From Candidatus Aminicenantota bacterium (GTDB taxonomy: Bacteria; Acidobacteriota; Aminicenantia; Aminicenantales; Saccharicenantaceae), in assembly GCA_014360005.1 (NCBI GenBank), contig JACIYI010000014.1, positions 1 to 64,000 on the forward strand: a stretch of 64,000 bases of DNA. The letters run 5' to 3'. Positions 25,246 through 34,281 of the stretch are shown in pieces. The notes under the pieces were generated by a model, which did not search any database, was not told where the DNA came from, and saw only the letters and a program-made list of their open reading frames with translations. Both the position numbers and the translations under genes were made by a program. Position 1 is the stretch's first letter. Each line of letters begins with the position of its first letter.

Positions 25246-26388
25246 ATGACCAGAGAAATCAGAGAGAAGGGGATAGCCAGGCGGAAATTTCTGCTGGCCG
25301 GGTTAGGCCTGGTCGGATGTTCGACCCTCGGTGCGAAAGGGCTGTTTCAGTCCGGTAGCGCTTTCGGTCTGACAGGTGAAGCCGCCTCGGCTGCAAACAG
25401 CAATTTATTCGGGATAAACGCCTCGGGCCGTCTGTCCTCGCCCGGCAATTCCCCCGTCGGTGGCCACCTTTTCCCTTCGGACCCGCTGGCTCCTGCTGGT
25501 AAATCCCGTGTCCTGCTGATCAAAACCGACAGCCGGGCCGACGGCGTGCGCAAAGCCTTTGCTTTTTTCAGGGACTCCAACCCATTCCGTTCAAAAAAAG
25601 TTTTGATTAAGCCGAACTTCAACACCTCGGACGAAACGCCCGGTTCGACCCACAACGATACCCTGAAAGAAATCCTGAGCGAACTGCGTAAAGCCGGAGC
25701 CAAAGAGCTTACGATCGGTGACCGCAGCGGACCCGAGCCAACCGAGCAGGTCTTCGATAAGAAAGGCATCCGTGAGCTGGCCAGCGCTTTTGAGGCGCGC
25801 CTTCTCAACTTCGATGAGCTCGGACCCGACGGCTACGTCAAGGTCACTCCCCCTGGCTCGCACTGGCAGGATGGCTTTCTTGTGGCCCGGCCGGTGGTGG
25901 AGGCTGAGGCTCTCGTTTCGACCTGCTGCCTTAAAACGCATCAGTATGGCGGCGTCTTTACCATGTCGCTCAAGAATTCAGTCGGGATTGTTCCCCGCAA
26001 GGGTCACATCTATATGCGTGAACTCCACTCCTCGCCGCACCAGCGCCGGATGATCGCAGAAATAAATTATGCCTATAAGCCGACTTTCGTCATCCTGGAT
26101 GGCCTGGTAGCATTCGTCGACCAGGGGCCGATGACCGGACCGCGCAAAGAAGCTCATATCTTCCTGGCCGGTATCGACCGAGTGGCCATAGACGCGGTGG
26201 CCGTGGCCATCCTGAAGGAGCTCGGCTCCAATGATGCCATCATGAAACCGAAGGTATTTGAACAGGAGCAGATCGCCAGGGCGGCCGAATTAGGCCTCGG
26301 CGTCGGCTCCCCCGATGACATCATCATTGAAACCCTCGATGCGGCCAGCGCCGACTACGCGGCTAAAATCCGCCCATTGCTCTCTTAA
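25246..26388 (+). CDS. DUF362 domain Tat-exported protein
   Basis: The ATG at 25246 has AGGAGG just upstream, so the longer frame from 25192 is not used. The 380-residue product starts with a twin-arginine signal (ARRKFLLAGLGLVGCSTLG), and a Cys in that region could serve as a lipobox. The DUF362 domain follows: VLIKPNFNTSDETPGSTHND, LRKAGAKELTIGDRSG, VSTCCLKTHQYGGVFTMSLK and VILDGLVAFVDQGP. Family members often carry ferredoxin-type clusters, but no CxxCxxC is present here, only the CC pair near 230. The function is unknown; a folded cofactor-bearing periplasmic protein is implied by Tat export. Confidence 0.82.
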   Translation: MTREIREKGIARRKFLLAGLGLVGCSTLGAKGLFQSGSAFGLTGEAASAANSNLFGINASGRLSSPGNSPVGGHLFPSDPLAPAGKSRVLLIKTDSRADGVRKAFAFFRDSNPFRSKKVLIKPNFNTSDETPGSTHNDTLKEILSELRKAGAKELTIGDRSGPEPTEQVFDKKGIRELASAFEARLLNFDELGPDGYVKVTPPGSHWQDGFLVARPVVEAEALVSTCCLKTHQYGGVFTMSLKNSVGIVPRKGHIYMRELHSSPHQRRMIAEINYAYKPTFVILDGLVAFVDQGPMTGPRKEAHIFLAGIDRVAIDAVAVAILKELGSNDAIMKPKVFEQEQIARAAELGLGVGSPDDIIIETLDAASADYAAKIRPLLS

Positions 26389-26391
26389 AGA

Positions 26392-26564
26392 GGGGACACC
26401 TGCAGGTGTCCCCTTTCTTATCTATATTAATATCAATAATTTAAGGAAGATTAATCCTTAGCACCGTTTCTTATATGACAAAATTAGTCATCCAAATTAT
26501 TTATAATCAATTGGATAGAAACGGGGCTGAAAAGCACCAAGAGGGGACACCTGCAGGTGTCCCC
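26392..26564. repeat. 173-bp palindrome doublet, copy 1
   Basis: Two perfect 22-bp palindromes (GGGGACACCTGCAG centre) at 26392-26413 and 26543-26564 enclose a 129-bp AT-rich spacer with ATTTATAATCAAT and GATAGAAA. The left end is 3 bp past the DUF362 stop and the right end 2 bp before the stop of the convergent aldo/keto reductase gene. Identical length to 27624-27796 and 29900-30072. Confidence 0.92.
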
Positions 26565-26566
26565 TC

Positions 26567-27571
26567 TTAGTCCCAGGCCTTTAGATTTTCTCTTATCTGC
26601 GCGTGGTTGGCCATGGCCACGGCCATAGTATGGACCAGTTGCCTACCTAATACCCAGCGCAGGGCTTCAACATAACTCGGTCTGGCCTCAGGTGACGGCG
26701 CGTAGGGCCCGCCCGAGCAGGTCTTCATGGCTACCAGGCCTACGCCTCTCTCCCTGGCTGCTAGCAACTCGCTTTCCAGCGCCGCCTGGTCCCAGCTGCT
26801 CTTTCGCCCTGAATTCATGTGTACATAAGCCCCTTTATGGTTGTATGTGGTCATGATTACATCATAAAAGTCGACTCTATTTTCCGCCCTTATCAATTCC
26901 ACCTGGTTCTGATGGGTAGAGAATCCGTGGGCTCGTATAATTCCCTTTGATTTTTGCCTCTCGAAAAACTTCATTATTTCGGGATGATGGATAACAGCTG
27001 CCTTTTCAGCTCCGTGGATGAGCATGACGTCAATGAAGTCAGTGTTAAGAGCCTTCAAGCTGGCTGCCAGGGATTTCTCCATCTGGTTGAGGACCCGCTT
27101 AATATCATCTTTTGAGTTAAGGCCGTCGCCATCGAGGTTGACCCGCAATTTGGACTGGATGATAACCTCGTTCCGGCGGGCTCCCAGAGTCCTTCCCAGC
27201 ATCACTTCATTCTGCCCTCTAAAATATGAGCGGCCTGTATCCATGAAGTTTATTCCAGCATCCATAACTGCCAGCACCAGTGCCGGCTCCATTGTCCGGG
27301 ACACTCCGAAGCCGATAGTAGATACTTTGAGTCCGGTTTTTCCTAGCTCAACGAATCTCGAGGAGACTGATTTCCCTGAGTTCTGGGAGTTCTGAGCCTG
27401 TTTGTCCAGGTAGGGCGGGTTCAATTGCCGACCTGTTTCTGCCCTGATCAGGCAATCCGAGATATTTGTGGTTTGAGGCTCTACCCCTGCATAGGATTTC
27501 TGAAACAACCCAGCGATCGTTGTTCCAGCCAGGCTGCCGGCAAGTAGCTTAAGAAATTCAATTCTTTTCAT
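26567..27571 (-). CDS. Aldo/keto reductase with export signal
   Basis: 334 residues. The N-terminus (MKRIEFLKLLAGSLAGTTIAG) looks like a signal peptide; Lys-Arg only weakly resembles a Tat motif. After a linker the aldo/keto reductase barrel starts (FVELGKTGLKVSTIGFGVSR). The catalytic tetrad is visible: Asp and Tyr in MDTGRSYFRG, Lys in IQSKLR, His in VMLIHGAEK. The C-terminus is short and lacks the CxxCxxC cluster of some iron-sulfur AKRs. It would reduce carbonyl groups or act on sugars with NAD(P)H; a periplasmic location would be unusual for an NADPH enzyme, so a cofactor-bound Tat substrate is possible. The stop codon lies next to a repeat. Confidence 0.85.
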   Translation of the reverse strand: MKRIEFLKLLAGSLAGTTIAGLFQKSYAGVEPQTTNISDCLIRAETGRQLNPPYLDKQAQNSQNSGKSVSSRFVELGKTGLKVSTIGFGVSRTMEPALVLAVMDAGINFMDTGRSYFRGQNEVMLGRTLGARRNEVIIQSKLRVNLDGDGLNSKDDIKRVLNQMEKSLAASLKALNTDFIDVMLIHGAEKAAVIHHPEIMKFFERQKSKGIIRAHGFSTHQNQVELIRAENRVDFYDVIMTTYNHKGAYVHMNSGRKSSWDQAALESELLAARERGVGLVAMKTCSGGPYAPSPEARPSYVEALRWVLGRQLVHTMAVAMANHAQIRENLKAWD

Positions 27572-27623
27572 CTCGCCTCTTTAGGTATTTTACAGCAAAA
27601 GTGAGGAAGAGGGGAGAGGAAGA

Positions 27624-27796
27624 GGGGACACCTGCAGGTGTCCCCTATTATATCGTTATTATTATCAATAAGTTAACCAGGAAAGAGCCTCCGCGCGATT
27701 TCTTGGGCGGCAAAATTCGTCAGCCAAGTTATTTATAATCAATTAGATAGAAAAAAGGCCGAAAAGCCGCAAGAGGGGACACCTGCAGGTGTCCCC
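27624..27796. repeat. 173-bp palindrome doublet, copy 2
   Basis: Palindromes at 27624-27645 and 27775-27796 with a 129-bp spacer similar to copies 1 and 3 (TTATTATCAATAAGTTAA, then ATTTATAATCAAT and AAAAGCCGCAAGA). It fills most of the space between the aldo/keto reductase gene and the glmS leader. Confidence 0.92.
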
Positions 27797-28072
27797 TCTG
27801 TGAAAAATTTGCTTGCCTTTTCTCCGCCTCTTCATGCTAAAATAGACCCGCCAGGGCAAAGGAATTAGGGAAGCAGGGAAATGAAAAACCTCCAAAAAGC
27901 TGAAATGGCTTTCTCTTTTCATCATAATCCTAATCATCTGCTTCATCTTTTCATCACTCTAATGCTCATGCCCCTTCCGCTCCTCTTTCTCCTTCTGCGC
28001 CTCTGTTCTTATTCCCGTCCTTTTAATCTATCTTTTCGCCCTTATATTAATCTTTCTTAAGGAATAAATCCC
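27797..28072 (+). promoter_or_regulatory. glmS upstream region
   Basis: 276 bp between the repeat and glmS. CATGCTAAAAT at 27833-27843 is one base away from the TATGGTAAAAT-type extended -10 motif in its core. The remainder is pyrimidine-rich on the plus strand. I see no glmS ribozyme core or other known riboswitch. AAGGAAT precedes the ATG. Confidence 0.35.
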
Positions 28073-29896
28073 ATGTGTGGAATTGTCGGCTACATCGGAC
28101 ACCGTCAGGCCGCGCCCATCCTCATCGAAGGTCTGCGCCGCCTGGAATACCGCGGCTACGACTCCGCCGGCCTGGCCATCTATAGCACCGAAGGCCTGAA
28201 AATCCTGCGCTCCGTCGGAAAGATTTCCGCCCTGGCCCAGCTTGTCAATTCGGCCGCGCCCGACGGCACCTTTGGCCTAGGCCACACCCGCTGGGCAACC
28301 CACGGTCGCCCTTCCGAAAATAATGCTCACCCGCACCAGGTCAACGGCCTGGCCGTGGTCCACAACGGCATCATCGAAAACTACACCGAGCTAAAATCCC
28401 GGCTAACCCAGCTCGGCCGCGCCTTCGCTTCTGAAACCGACACCGAAGTCATCGCCCACCTGATTGACATTGAGCTTCAATCCAATCCCGACCTTTGCCA
28501 GGCTGTCCGCCAGGCCCTGGCCCAGGTCGAAGGCACCTACGCCATCGCCGTCATTAGCCAGGCCCACCCCGATTACTTTGTCGTGGCCAAAAACTTTTCG
28601 CCGCTCATCATTGGCCTGGGCAATGGCGAAAATTTCGTGGCTTCCGACATCCCGGCCCTCCTGCCCTTCACCCGCCGTATCATCACTCTTAAAGAATTTG
28701 AAATTGCCCTAATTTACCGCAATCGGGTAGAACTCTTTGATCTGGGCAGCGGCCAGCCCATCGACTCACCTCCGCAGACCGTAAACCTCAGCCTCCAGGC
28801 CGCCGAAAAAGCCGGCCACAAGCATTTCATGCACAAGGAAATTTTCGAAACGCCGAAGATTTTTACTGATACTTTTCTCGGTCGCATAAAAAGGGACCCC
28901 CCACGCATCATTTTCGAAGAGCTCAACCTACCCGCCGGCTCTATAAGCCGCATCCTGATTATTGCCTGCGGTACTTCTTATCATGCCGGCCTGGTCGGTC
29001 GCCATTATTTCGAGGAAATTGCCGGCCTGCCAGCACAGGTTGAATATGCTTCAGAATTCCGCTACCGCCGCTCGGTCGTTCTGCCCGGCGACCTGGCCAT
29101 TTTCATCTCCCAGTCGGGAGAAACTGCTGACACCCTGGCTGCTCTGAAAGAAATCCGGGCTCGCGGTCTAAAGACGCTGGCTATCTGCAACGTCATGGAT
29201 TCTTCCATCGCCCGGGCAGCCGAGCAGGTCATCTACACCCGCGCCGGTGTGGAAATCGGTGTGGCTTCAACCAAGGCCTTCATCGCCCAAGTGGAAGTCC
29301 TGCTGCTGCTAGCTCTCCATCTGGCTTTTGAGCGCAGGCGGCTAGACTCCACCGGCCTGTCTGGTTTCATAGACCAGATCTACCGGTTGCCAGCTATACT
29401 AGAGCGCCAGCTGGCCGCAGAAGAGACCGTGAAAAACCTGGCAGCCCGCTTCATTCACAGTCACGATTTTATCTATATGGGCCGCGGCCTGAACTATCCT
29501 ATCGCCCTGGAAGGAGCGCTCAAGCTCAAGGAAATTTCGTACATTCATGCCGAAGGCTACCCGGCCGGCGAAATGAAGCACGGCCCCATTGCCCTCATCG
29601 ACGAACAGGTTCCGGTCATGGCTTTGGCCACCCGGGGCAGCCAGCTCAAAAAAATCATCTCCAACCTGATGGAGGCCAAATCCCGCGGCGGCATTATAGT
29701 GGGTCTGGTCAGTCGCGGCGACAGCGAAACCCGGGCGCTTTTGGATTATGCCCTGGAAGTGGAAGACGTGAACGAATATTTCCAGCCCTTTGTCAATACC
29801 GTCCCGCTCCAACTCTTTGCCTACTTCGTGGCTGACCTCAAGGGGACCGATGTGGACCAGCCGCGCAACCTGGCGAAGAGCGTTACCGTCGAGTGA
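28073..29896 (+). CDS. glmS: Glutamine-fructose-6-phosphate aminotransferase (isomerising)
   Basis: 607 residues, the standard length. The N-terminal class II glutaminase domain has the nucleophile Cys2 (MCGIVGYIGHRQAAPILIEG) and RGYDSAGLAI, and HTRWATHGRPSENNAHPH binds glutamine. Two SIS domains follow (IACGTSYHAGLVGRHYFEEI, SQSGETADTLAALKEIRARG, VASTKAFIAQVEVL), and the C-terminus DQPRNLAKSVTVE is diagnostic. The enzyme makes glucosamine-6-phosphate, the entry to UDP-GlcNAc for peptidoglycan and for the surface polysaccharide whose genes lie 8 kb downstream. Palindromic repeats lie on both sides, the downstream one 3 bp past the stop. Confidence 0.98.
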   Translation: MCGIVGYIGHRQAAPILIEGLRRLEYRGYDSAGLAIYSTEGLKILRSVGKISALAQLVNSAAPDGTFGLGHTRWATHGRPSENNAHPHQVNGLAVVHNGIIENYTELKSRLTQLGRAFASETDTEVIAHLIDIELQSNPDLCQAVRQALAQVEGTYAIAVISQAHPDYFVVAKNFSPLIIGLGNGENFVASDIPALLPFTRRIITLKEFEIALIYRNRVELFDLGSGQPIDSPPQTVNLSLQAAEKAGHKHFMHKEIFETPKIFTDTFLGRIKRDPPRIIFEELNLPAGSISRILIIACGTSYHAGLVGRHYFEEIAGLPAQVEYASEFRYRRSVVLPGDLAIFISQSGETADTLAALKEIRARGLKTLAICNVMDSSIARAAEQVIYTRAGVEIGVASTKAFIAQVEVLLLLALHLAFERRRLDSTGLSGFIDQIYRLPAILERQLAAEETVKNLAARFIHSHDFIYMGRGLNYPIALEGALKLKEISYIHAEGYPAGEMKHGPIALIDEQVPVMALATRGSQLKKIISNLMEAKSRGGIIVGLVSRGDSETRALLDYALEVEDVNEYFQPFVNTVPLQLFAYFVADLKGTDVDQPRNLAKSVTVE

Positions 29897-29899
29897 AGA

Positions 29900-30072
29900 G
29901 GGGACACCTGCAGGTGTCCCCTTTAATATCTATATTATTATCAATAAGTTAAGCAGGTTGAGCCCTTGATGCAGTTTCTTTAAGGGGAAAATTAGCCAGC
30001 CAATTTATTTATAATCAATGAGATAGAAAAGAGGCTGAAAAGTAGCATGAGGGGACACCTGCAGGTGTCCCC
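29900..30072. repeat. 173-bp palindrome doublet, copy 3
   Basis: Perfect palindromes at 29900-29921 and 30051-30072 with a 129-bp spacer like copies 1 and 2 (ATATTATTATCAATAAGTTAA, ATTTATAATCAATGAGATAG). It begins 3 bp after the glmS stop. Confidence 0.92.
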
Positions 30073-30149
30073 TCTTTGAGTGGGGGAGGGGATGCCCTTT
30101 TGCGGCCTCCTCCTCCTTTTTTCACCCCCCTCATCACCCAAAATAATAA

Positions 30150-30177
30150 TTGACGGCGGGCCGACCAATTTTATACA
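30150..30177 (+). promoter_or_regulatory. Promoter of the propeller-GGDEF sensor gene
   Basis: TTGACG (30150-30155) and TATACA (30172-30177) are spaced by 16 bases, with the ATG at 30215 some 38 bp downstream. If real, it excludes the ATG at 30080 as the start. Confidence 0.5.
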
Positions 30178-30214
30178 AATAGCTCATCATTTAATTGGTT
30201 TTCGAGAGAGAAGA

Positions 30215-33200
30215 ATGAACGGTTGTTGCTCGCCTCATTCCCCGGCTCCAAGATGCCCCTCTACACCTCATCTTCTCCTCACCCGTCTTCGCCGCCCCTC
30301 ATCCCTCCGGCACGATAAACCTCGCCCTTCCACCAAGACTCAACCGCGCTGCTTTTCTTTTGCTCTTTCTTCCATCCTTCAATCCCAACGCGATTTCAAG
30401 CTCGCCTCCCTCTCTCATTTTAGCGACCATTTCCTGAGCACCCACTGCGATTCGCCCGCTCTTTCTTCTTCCGCTCAACCCAGCCGCCGCTCCCGTTCCC
30501 AGGCCATCCAGTCTTGCCGCCATCATCTCCTGGCATTTTCATCCCGGTCGCCGCTCCTGTCCTCTATCCCTCTCCCTCTCCCTCGCCTTCGCCTTATCCC
30601 TCGCCTTCGCCATCTCCCGCTCCGCCTCTCCACCCCGCATCACCTCCCACATCCCCGCTCGCTTCGTCTTCGACATCCTGCCGCAGCCGAGGTTACTTCT
30701 CTCTTTGCTTTCCCCTTCCTCGCCTTCTTCCTGCTCCTCTTCCTCCTCGCTCTCACCCTCACCCCGCTACCGCTCCACTCCCAGCCCGGCCCCCACCTCC
30801 TTTTCCGCACCCTGTCTATCGAGCAAGGACTCTCTCAAAATTCCGTCCTGTCGATCGCCCGCGACCGCCAAGGCTTTCTCTGGTTCGGCACCGAGTCTGG
30901 CCTCAACAAATTTGACGGCTACCGCTTCACTGTCTATTTGCCGGTCGAAGGCGATCCCTACTCCCTCAGCAATTCCTGGATCAATGCCCTGCTGGTCGAC
31001 CGCAACGGCGACCTCTGGGTAGGCACGGAAAACGGCCTTAATAAATACGACGTCTCCGCCGAAAAATTTATCGGCTATTTTCATGACCCCGCCGACCCCT
31101 ATTCTCTCTCCAGCTCCCGCATCTTCGCCCTGTTCGAAGACCGCGACGGCCGCCTGTGGGTCGGCACCGACGCCGGCCTTAACCTCTTCGACCCAGCCAC
31201 CGGCCGCTTCACCCGCTTTCAGTCAGACTTGCCTTCCTCACCCTCTTCCCCCTCTTCCCTCTCTCACGACCAAATTCGAGCCATTGCCCAGGACGCTCGC
31301 GGTTTTATCTGGGTCGGCACCGTCGGCGGCGGCCTCAACCGCTTCGACCCTGCCACCGCCACCTTCACCCACTTCCGTCTCAACCCCTCCGATCCTCTCC
31401 ACTCCCTGCCCGACGATTCCATCTACTCTCTCCTCATCAACCCCTCCGACCCCTCCGGCACCATCTGGATCGGCACCGCCTCCTCCGGCCTGGTTCGCTA
31501 TGACCCGAACCGCAACGAATTCAAAACCTACCGCCCCGACCCCCGCCAGCCGCACTCGCTCCCCGACGGCACGGTCAACTGCCTGGTGCAGGATTCCGAC
31601 GGCACCCTGTGGCTCGGCACCGGCAGCGGCGGCCTCTGCCATTTCTATCCGGAGCGCGAACTTTTCTTCACCCACCGCCACCAGGCCCACGACCCGTTCT
31701 CCCTGGCCGATAATTACGTGGTCTCCCTGCACCTCGGCCCCGACCGCATTCTCTGGGTCGGCACCTACCGCGGCATAAGCCAGCTCAACCTCCACCGCCA
31801 GAATTTCATGCGCTTCCTGAACAACCCCGGCGACCCGGCCAGCCTGTCGCATCCGGAGGTGCGGGCCTTCTGCGATGCCAGCTCGGGCCTGCTCTGGGTC
31901 GGCACCGATGGCGGCGGCCTAAACGCCTTCGACCGCAACCTGATGCGCACTCTATATTTCCTGCACGACCCGCAGAACCCGGCTTCTCTCAGCAGCGACC
32001 GTGTCTTCTCCATCGTTGAGGACCAGGACGGCACCATCTGGGTCGGCACCTACGGCGGCGGCCTCAACCGCTACGACCCGGCCAGCTCCGGCTTCATCCA
32101 CTACCGCAGCTCCCCGCGCCCGGCTTCCGGCTCGCTTCCCGATGACCGCCTCCGCACCCTATTCGTGGATAGCCAGAACCGCCTCTGGCTCGGCACCGAC
32201 GGCAGCGGCCTCGTCCGTTTTGACCGCCGTACTGGCCGCTTTTCCCGACCCAGGATGACCCGGATAATAACGCCCGCCGAAGCGCTGGCCGCCACCCAGG
32301 CTCCGTCCAGAGAGGATTTCCCCCGAATAAGCGAACCAGCCGCGGGCGATGGAACAGAATTCACCGGCCGAAAAACACCAGGGCCGCCACCCATAAATCC
32401 CGAATTTCCCAGCGAAGCTAATCCGCAGCAGCCAGACCCGAATCCCCACGCCCCTGATCAATCCCTGGCCACCCTCGGCTCGGCTCCCAACCCGCTCTTT
32501 ACCGGCCGCATCTTTTCCATTGCCGAGGACCAATCAGGCTACCTGTGGATAGGCTGTTACGGCGGCGGCCTCGTTCGCTACAGCCCCGAAACCGGCGAAA
32601 TGCTCCACCTGACCCATGACCCGCTCAACCGCAGCTCCCTGAGCAACAATTCGGTAATCAACGTCTATGTCGACCGCGGGGGCTTTATCTGGGTCGGCAC
32701 CAACGGAGGCGGGCTGAACCGCCTCGACCCCTCCAGCCTGACCTTCACCCGCTACAATGAAGCCCAGGGCCTGCCCTCCTCGGTCATCTACGGCACCCTG
32801 GAAGATGACGACGGTTACCTCTGGTTCAGCTCCAACCGCGGCCTGTCGCGCCTTGACCCTCGCACCGGCCAGATTAAAAATTTCGATACCACCGACGGCC
32901 TCCAGAGCTACGAATTCAACGGCAATGCCTGCCTCAAAGGGCACGACGGCCTGCTCTATTTCGGCGGGATAAACGGCTTTAACGTCTTCAACCCCAGGGC
33001 CATCCGGGCCAGCGAATACCGGCCGCCCGTGGTCATAACCAGCCTGATGATTTCCAACGCTCCGGTCAAGCCTGGCCAGACAATTGACGGCCATAAGGTT
33101 CTCGATAAATCCATTGCCCGGACAGATAAAATCACTCTCCACTGGAAACACCGGGTGATTGCCTTTGAGTTTGCTGGCCTGGATTACACCTCGCCCGAGA

Positions 33201-34090
33201 AAAACCAGTATGCCTACATTCTGGAAGGCTTTGAGGATAAGTGGAACTATGTCGGGACCAGAAGTTTTGCCTCCTACAGCAACCTGCCGCCTGGCCACTA
33301 CACCTTCCGGGTCAAGGCTGCCAACAGCGACGGCCTCTGGAACGAGGAAGGCGTTTCTTTGAGCCTGAGAATCACGCCGCCTTTCTGGCGCACCTGGTGG
33401 TTTTATGTGCTGGCCGTTCTGGTCCTGGCTGGAGCCGTCCTAAAAATAATCCGGCTGCGCCTGAAGCAGATCCGGCGTCGCCAGGAAGAACTGGAGCGCC
33501 TGGTGGCTCAGCGCACAGAAGAGCTGCGGCTGGCCAACGACAAACTGAAGCTTCTGGCCATCACCGACGAGCTGACCGGGCTGGCCAATTACCGGCGCTT
33601 CCGCGATTTCCTGGAGTACGAATGGCGGCGGGCCCACCGCACCAAGCAGCCGCTGTCGGTTATCATAACTGACCTGGACGACTTCAAGCTGTTCAACGAT
33701 ACCTACGGCCATCAGGCTGGCGACGAATGCCTTAAGGAAGTGGGCCTGGTCATGTTGAAGTGCTGCCAGCGCTCTTCCGACCTGGCCTGCCGTTACGGCG
33801 GCGACGAGTTTGCCGTGGTGCTGCCGGAAACCGACACCGCCGGGGCCTACGTCGTGGCTGAGCGCATCAGAGAAGCGGTAGCGGCCATGGACCTCAGCGA
33901 GCTAAATCTCAAGGAAATCAACGGCCAGGCGCCCGTCAACAAGAACGGCCAGGCGCTACGCCTGACTATGTGCCTGGGCCTGGCCACCATGAACCCGGCC
34001 GAGGGCGGCGATACCAACGAGCTGATTGCCCGGGCCGACCAGGCCCTGTACCGGGCCAAGACCGCCGGCAAAAACCGCACCGTCGTCTGA
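30215..34090 (+). CDS. Two-component-propeller, Y_Y_Y and GGDEF diguanylate cyclase sensor
   Basis: About 1291 residues from the ATG at 30215, chosen because a promoter lies between it and the earlier ATG. Residues 1-160 are a peculiar Ser/Pro/Leu/Arg-rich stretch of doubtful nature. A membrane segment follows (FLAFFLLLFLLALTLTPLPL). Next come about a dozen propeller repeats with LWVGT..GLN motifs, forming periplasmic beta-propellers, and a Y_Y_Y domain (YILEGFEDKWNYVGTRSF). A transmembrane helix (WWFYVLAVLVLAGAVLKII) and coiled coil lead to the cyclase domain: GGDEF at residues 1195-1199 is intact. An RxxD inhibition site (RSSD) lies five residues before it. It should sense a periplasmic ligand and make cyclic di-GMP. 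A Pro-rich insert (about 685-770) interrupts the propeller. Confidence 0.88.
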   Translation: MNGCCSPHSPAPRCPSTPHLLLTRLRRPSSLRHDKPRPSTKTQPRCFSFALSSILQSQRDFKLASLSHFSDHFLSTHCDSPALSSSAQPSRRSRSQAIQSCRHHLLAFSSRSPLLSSIPLPLPRLRLIPRLRHLPLRLSTPHHLPHPRSLRLRHPAAAEVTSLFAFPFLAFFLLLFLLALTLTPLPLHSQPGPHLLFRTLSIEQGLSQNSVLSIARDRQGFLWFGTESGLNKFDGYRFTVYLPVEGDPYSLSNSWINALLVDRNGDLWVGTENGLNKYDVSAEKFIGYFHDPADPYSLSSSRIFALFEDRDGRLWVGTDAGLNLFDPATGRFTRFQSDLPSSPSSPSSLSHDQIRAIAQDARGFIWVGTVGGGLNRFDPATATFTHFRLNPSDPLHSLPDDSIYSLLINPSDPSGTIWIGTASSGLVRYDPNRNEFKTYRPDPRQPHSLPDGTVNCLVQDSDGTLWLGTGSGGLCHFYPERELFFTHRHQAHDPFSLADNYVVSLHLGPDRILWVGTYRGISQLNLHRQNFMRFLNNPGDPASLSHPEVRAFCDASSGLLWVGTDGGGLNAFDRNLMRTLYFLHDPQNPASLSSDRVFSIVEDQDGTIWVGTYGGGLNRYDPASSGFIHYRSSPRPASGSLPDDRLRTLFVDSQNRLWLGTDGSGLVRFDRRTGRFSRPRMTRIITPAEALAATQAPSREDFPRISEPAAGDGTEFTGRKTPGPPPINPEFPSEANPQQPDPNPHAPDQSLATLGSAPNPLFTGRIFSIAEDQSGYLWIGCYGGGLVRYSPETGEMLHLTHDPLNRSSLSNNSVINVYVDRGGFIWVGTNGGGLNRLDPSSLTFTRYNEAQGLPSSVIYGTLEDDDGYLWFSSNRGLSRLDPRTGQIKNFDTTDGLQSYEFNGNACLKGHDGLLYFGGINGFNVFNPRAIRASEYRPPVVITSLMISNAPVKPGQTIDGHKVLDKSIARTDKITLHWKHRVIAFEFAGLDYTSPEKNQYAYILEGFEDKWNYVGTRSFASYSNLPPGHYTFRVKAANSDGLWNEEGVSLSLRITPPFWRTWWFYVLAVLVLAGAVLKIIRLRLKQIRRRQEELERLVAQRTEELRLANDKLKLLAITDELTGLANYRRFRDFLEYEWRRAHRTKQPLSVIITDLDDFKLFNDTYGHQAGDECLKEVGLVMLKCCQRSSDLACRYGGDEFAVVLPETDTAGAYVVAERIREAVAAMDLSELNLKEINGQAPVNKNGQALRLTMCLGLATMNPAEGGDTNELIARADQALYRAKTAGKNRTVV

Positions 34091-34091
34091 A

Positions 34092-34138
34092 AATCGGGAC
34101 ACCCGAAAATCGGGACATCCTACATTTTTCCGATTTTT
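34092..34138 (+). terminator. Repeat-derived terminator hairpin
   Basis: A duplicated AAAATCGGGACA unit is followed by CCTACATTTTTCCGATTTTTT. AAAATCGG pairs with CCGATTTT ahead of a T-run, immediately after the sensor gene stop. The same unit occurs near 10892, 14728, 59905 and 60698. Confidence 0.6.
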
Positions 34139-34246
34139 TGGTGCAACCGCGCCGTCCGCCTCCCTGTTCCATCCGCCTGGTCTGCCCGAGACAGGATTTG
34201 TCATCGGGAAAATAGGTCCCACCTGCCAAAATCCCTTAATTTTTTC

Positions 34247-34275
34247 TTGACAAAAAATGCCAGATTTATTAATAA
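34247..34275 (+). promoter_or_regulatory. Strong sigma-70-type promoter upstream of candidate RNA
   Basis: A consensus -35 TTGACA (34247-34252), exactly 17 bases, then TAATAA (34270-34275). No protein start codon with a good frame follows; transcription would begin near 34282. Confidence 0.6.
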
Positions 34276-34281
34276 TTATTC

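Noticed and set aside
27797..28072. Possible glmS ribozyme in the glmS leader
   Set aside because: The conserved ribozyme core and pseudoknot were not found; the leader is pyrimidine-rich and only ~276 bp.
18877..30072. CRISPR array suggested by repeated 22-bp palindromes
   Set aside because: The repeats come as pairs or triplets separated by whole genes, spacers are themselves conserved, and no cas gene is present.
31083..31778. 231-codon plus-strand frame inside the propeller sensor gene
   Set aside because: Ser/Pro/Ala-rich out-of-frame shadow; the in-frame product has regular propeller motifs.
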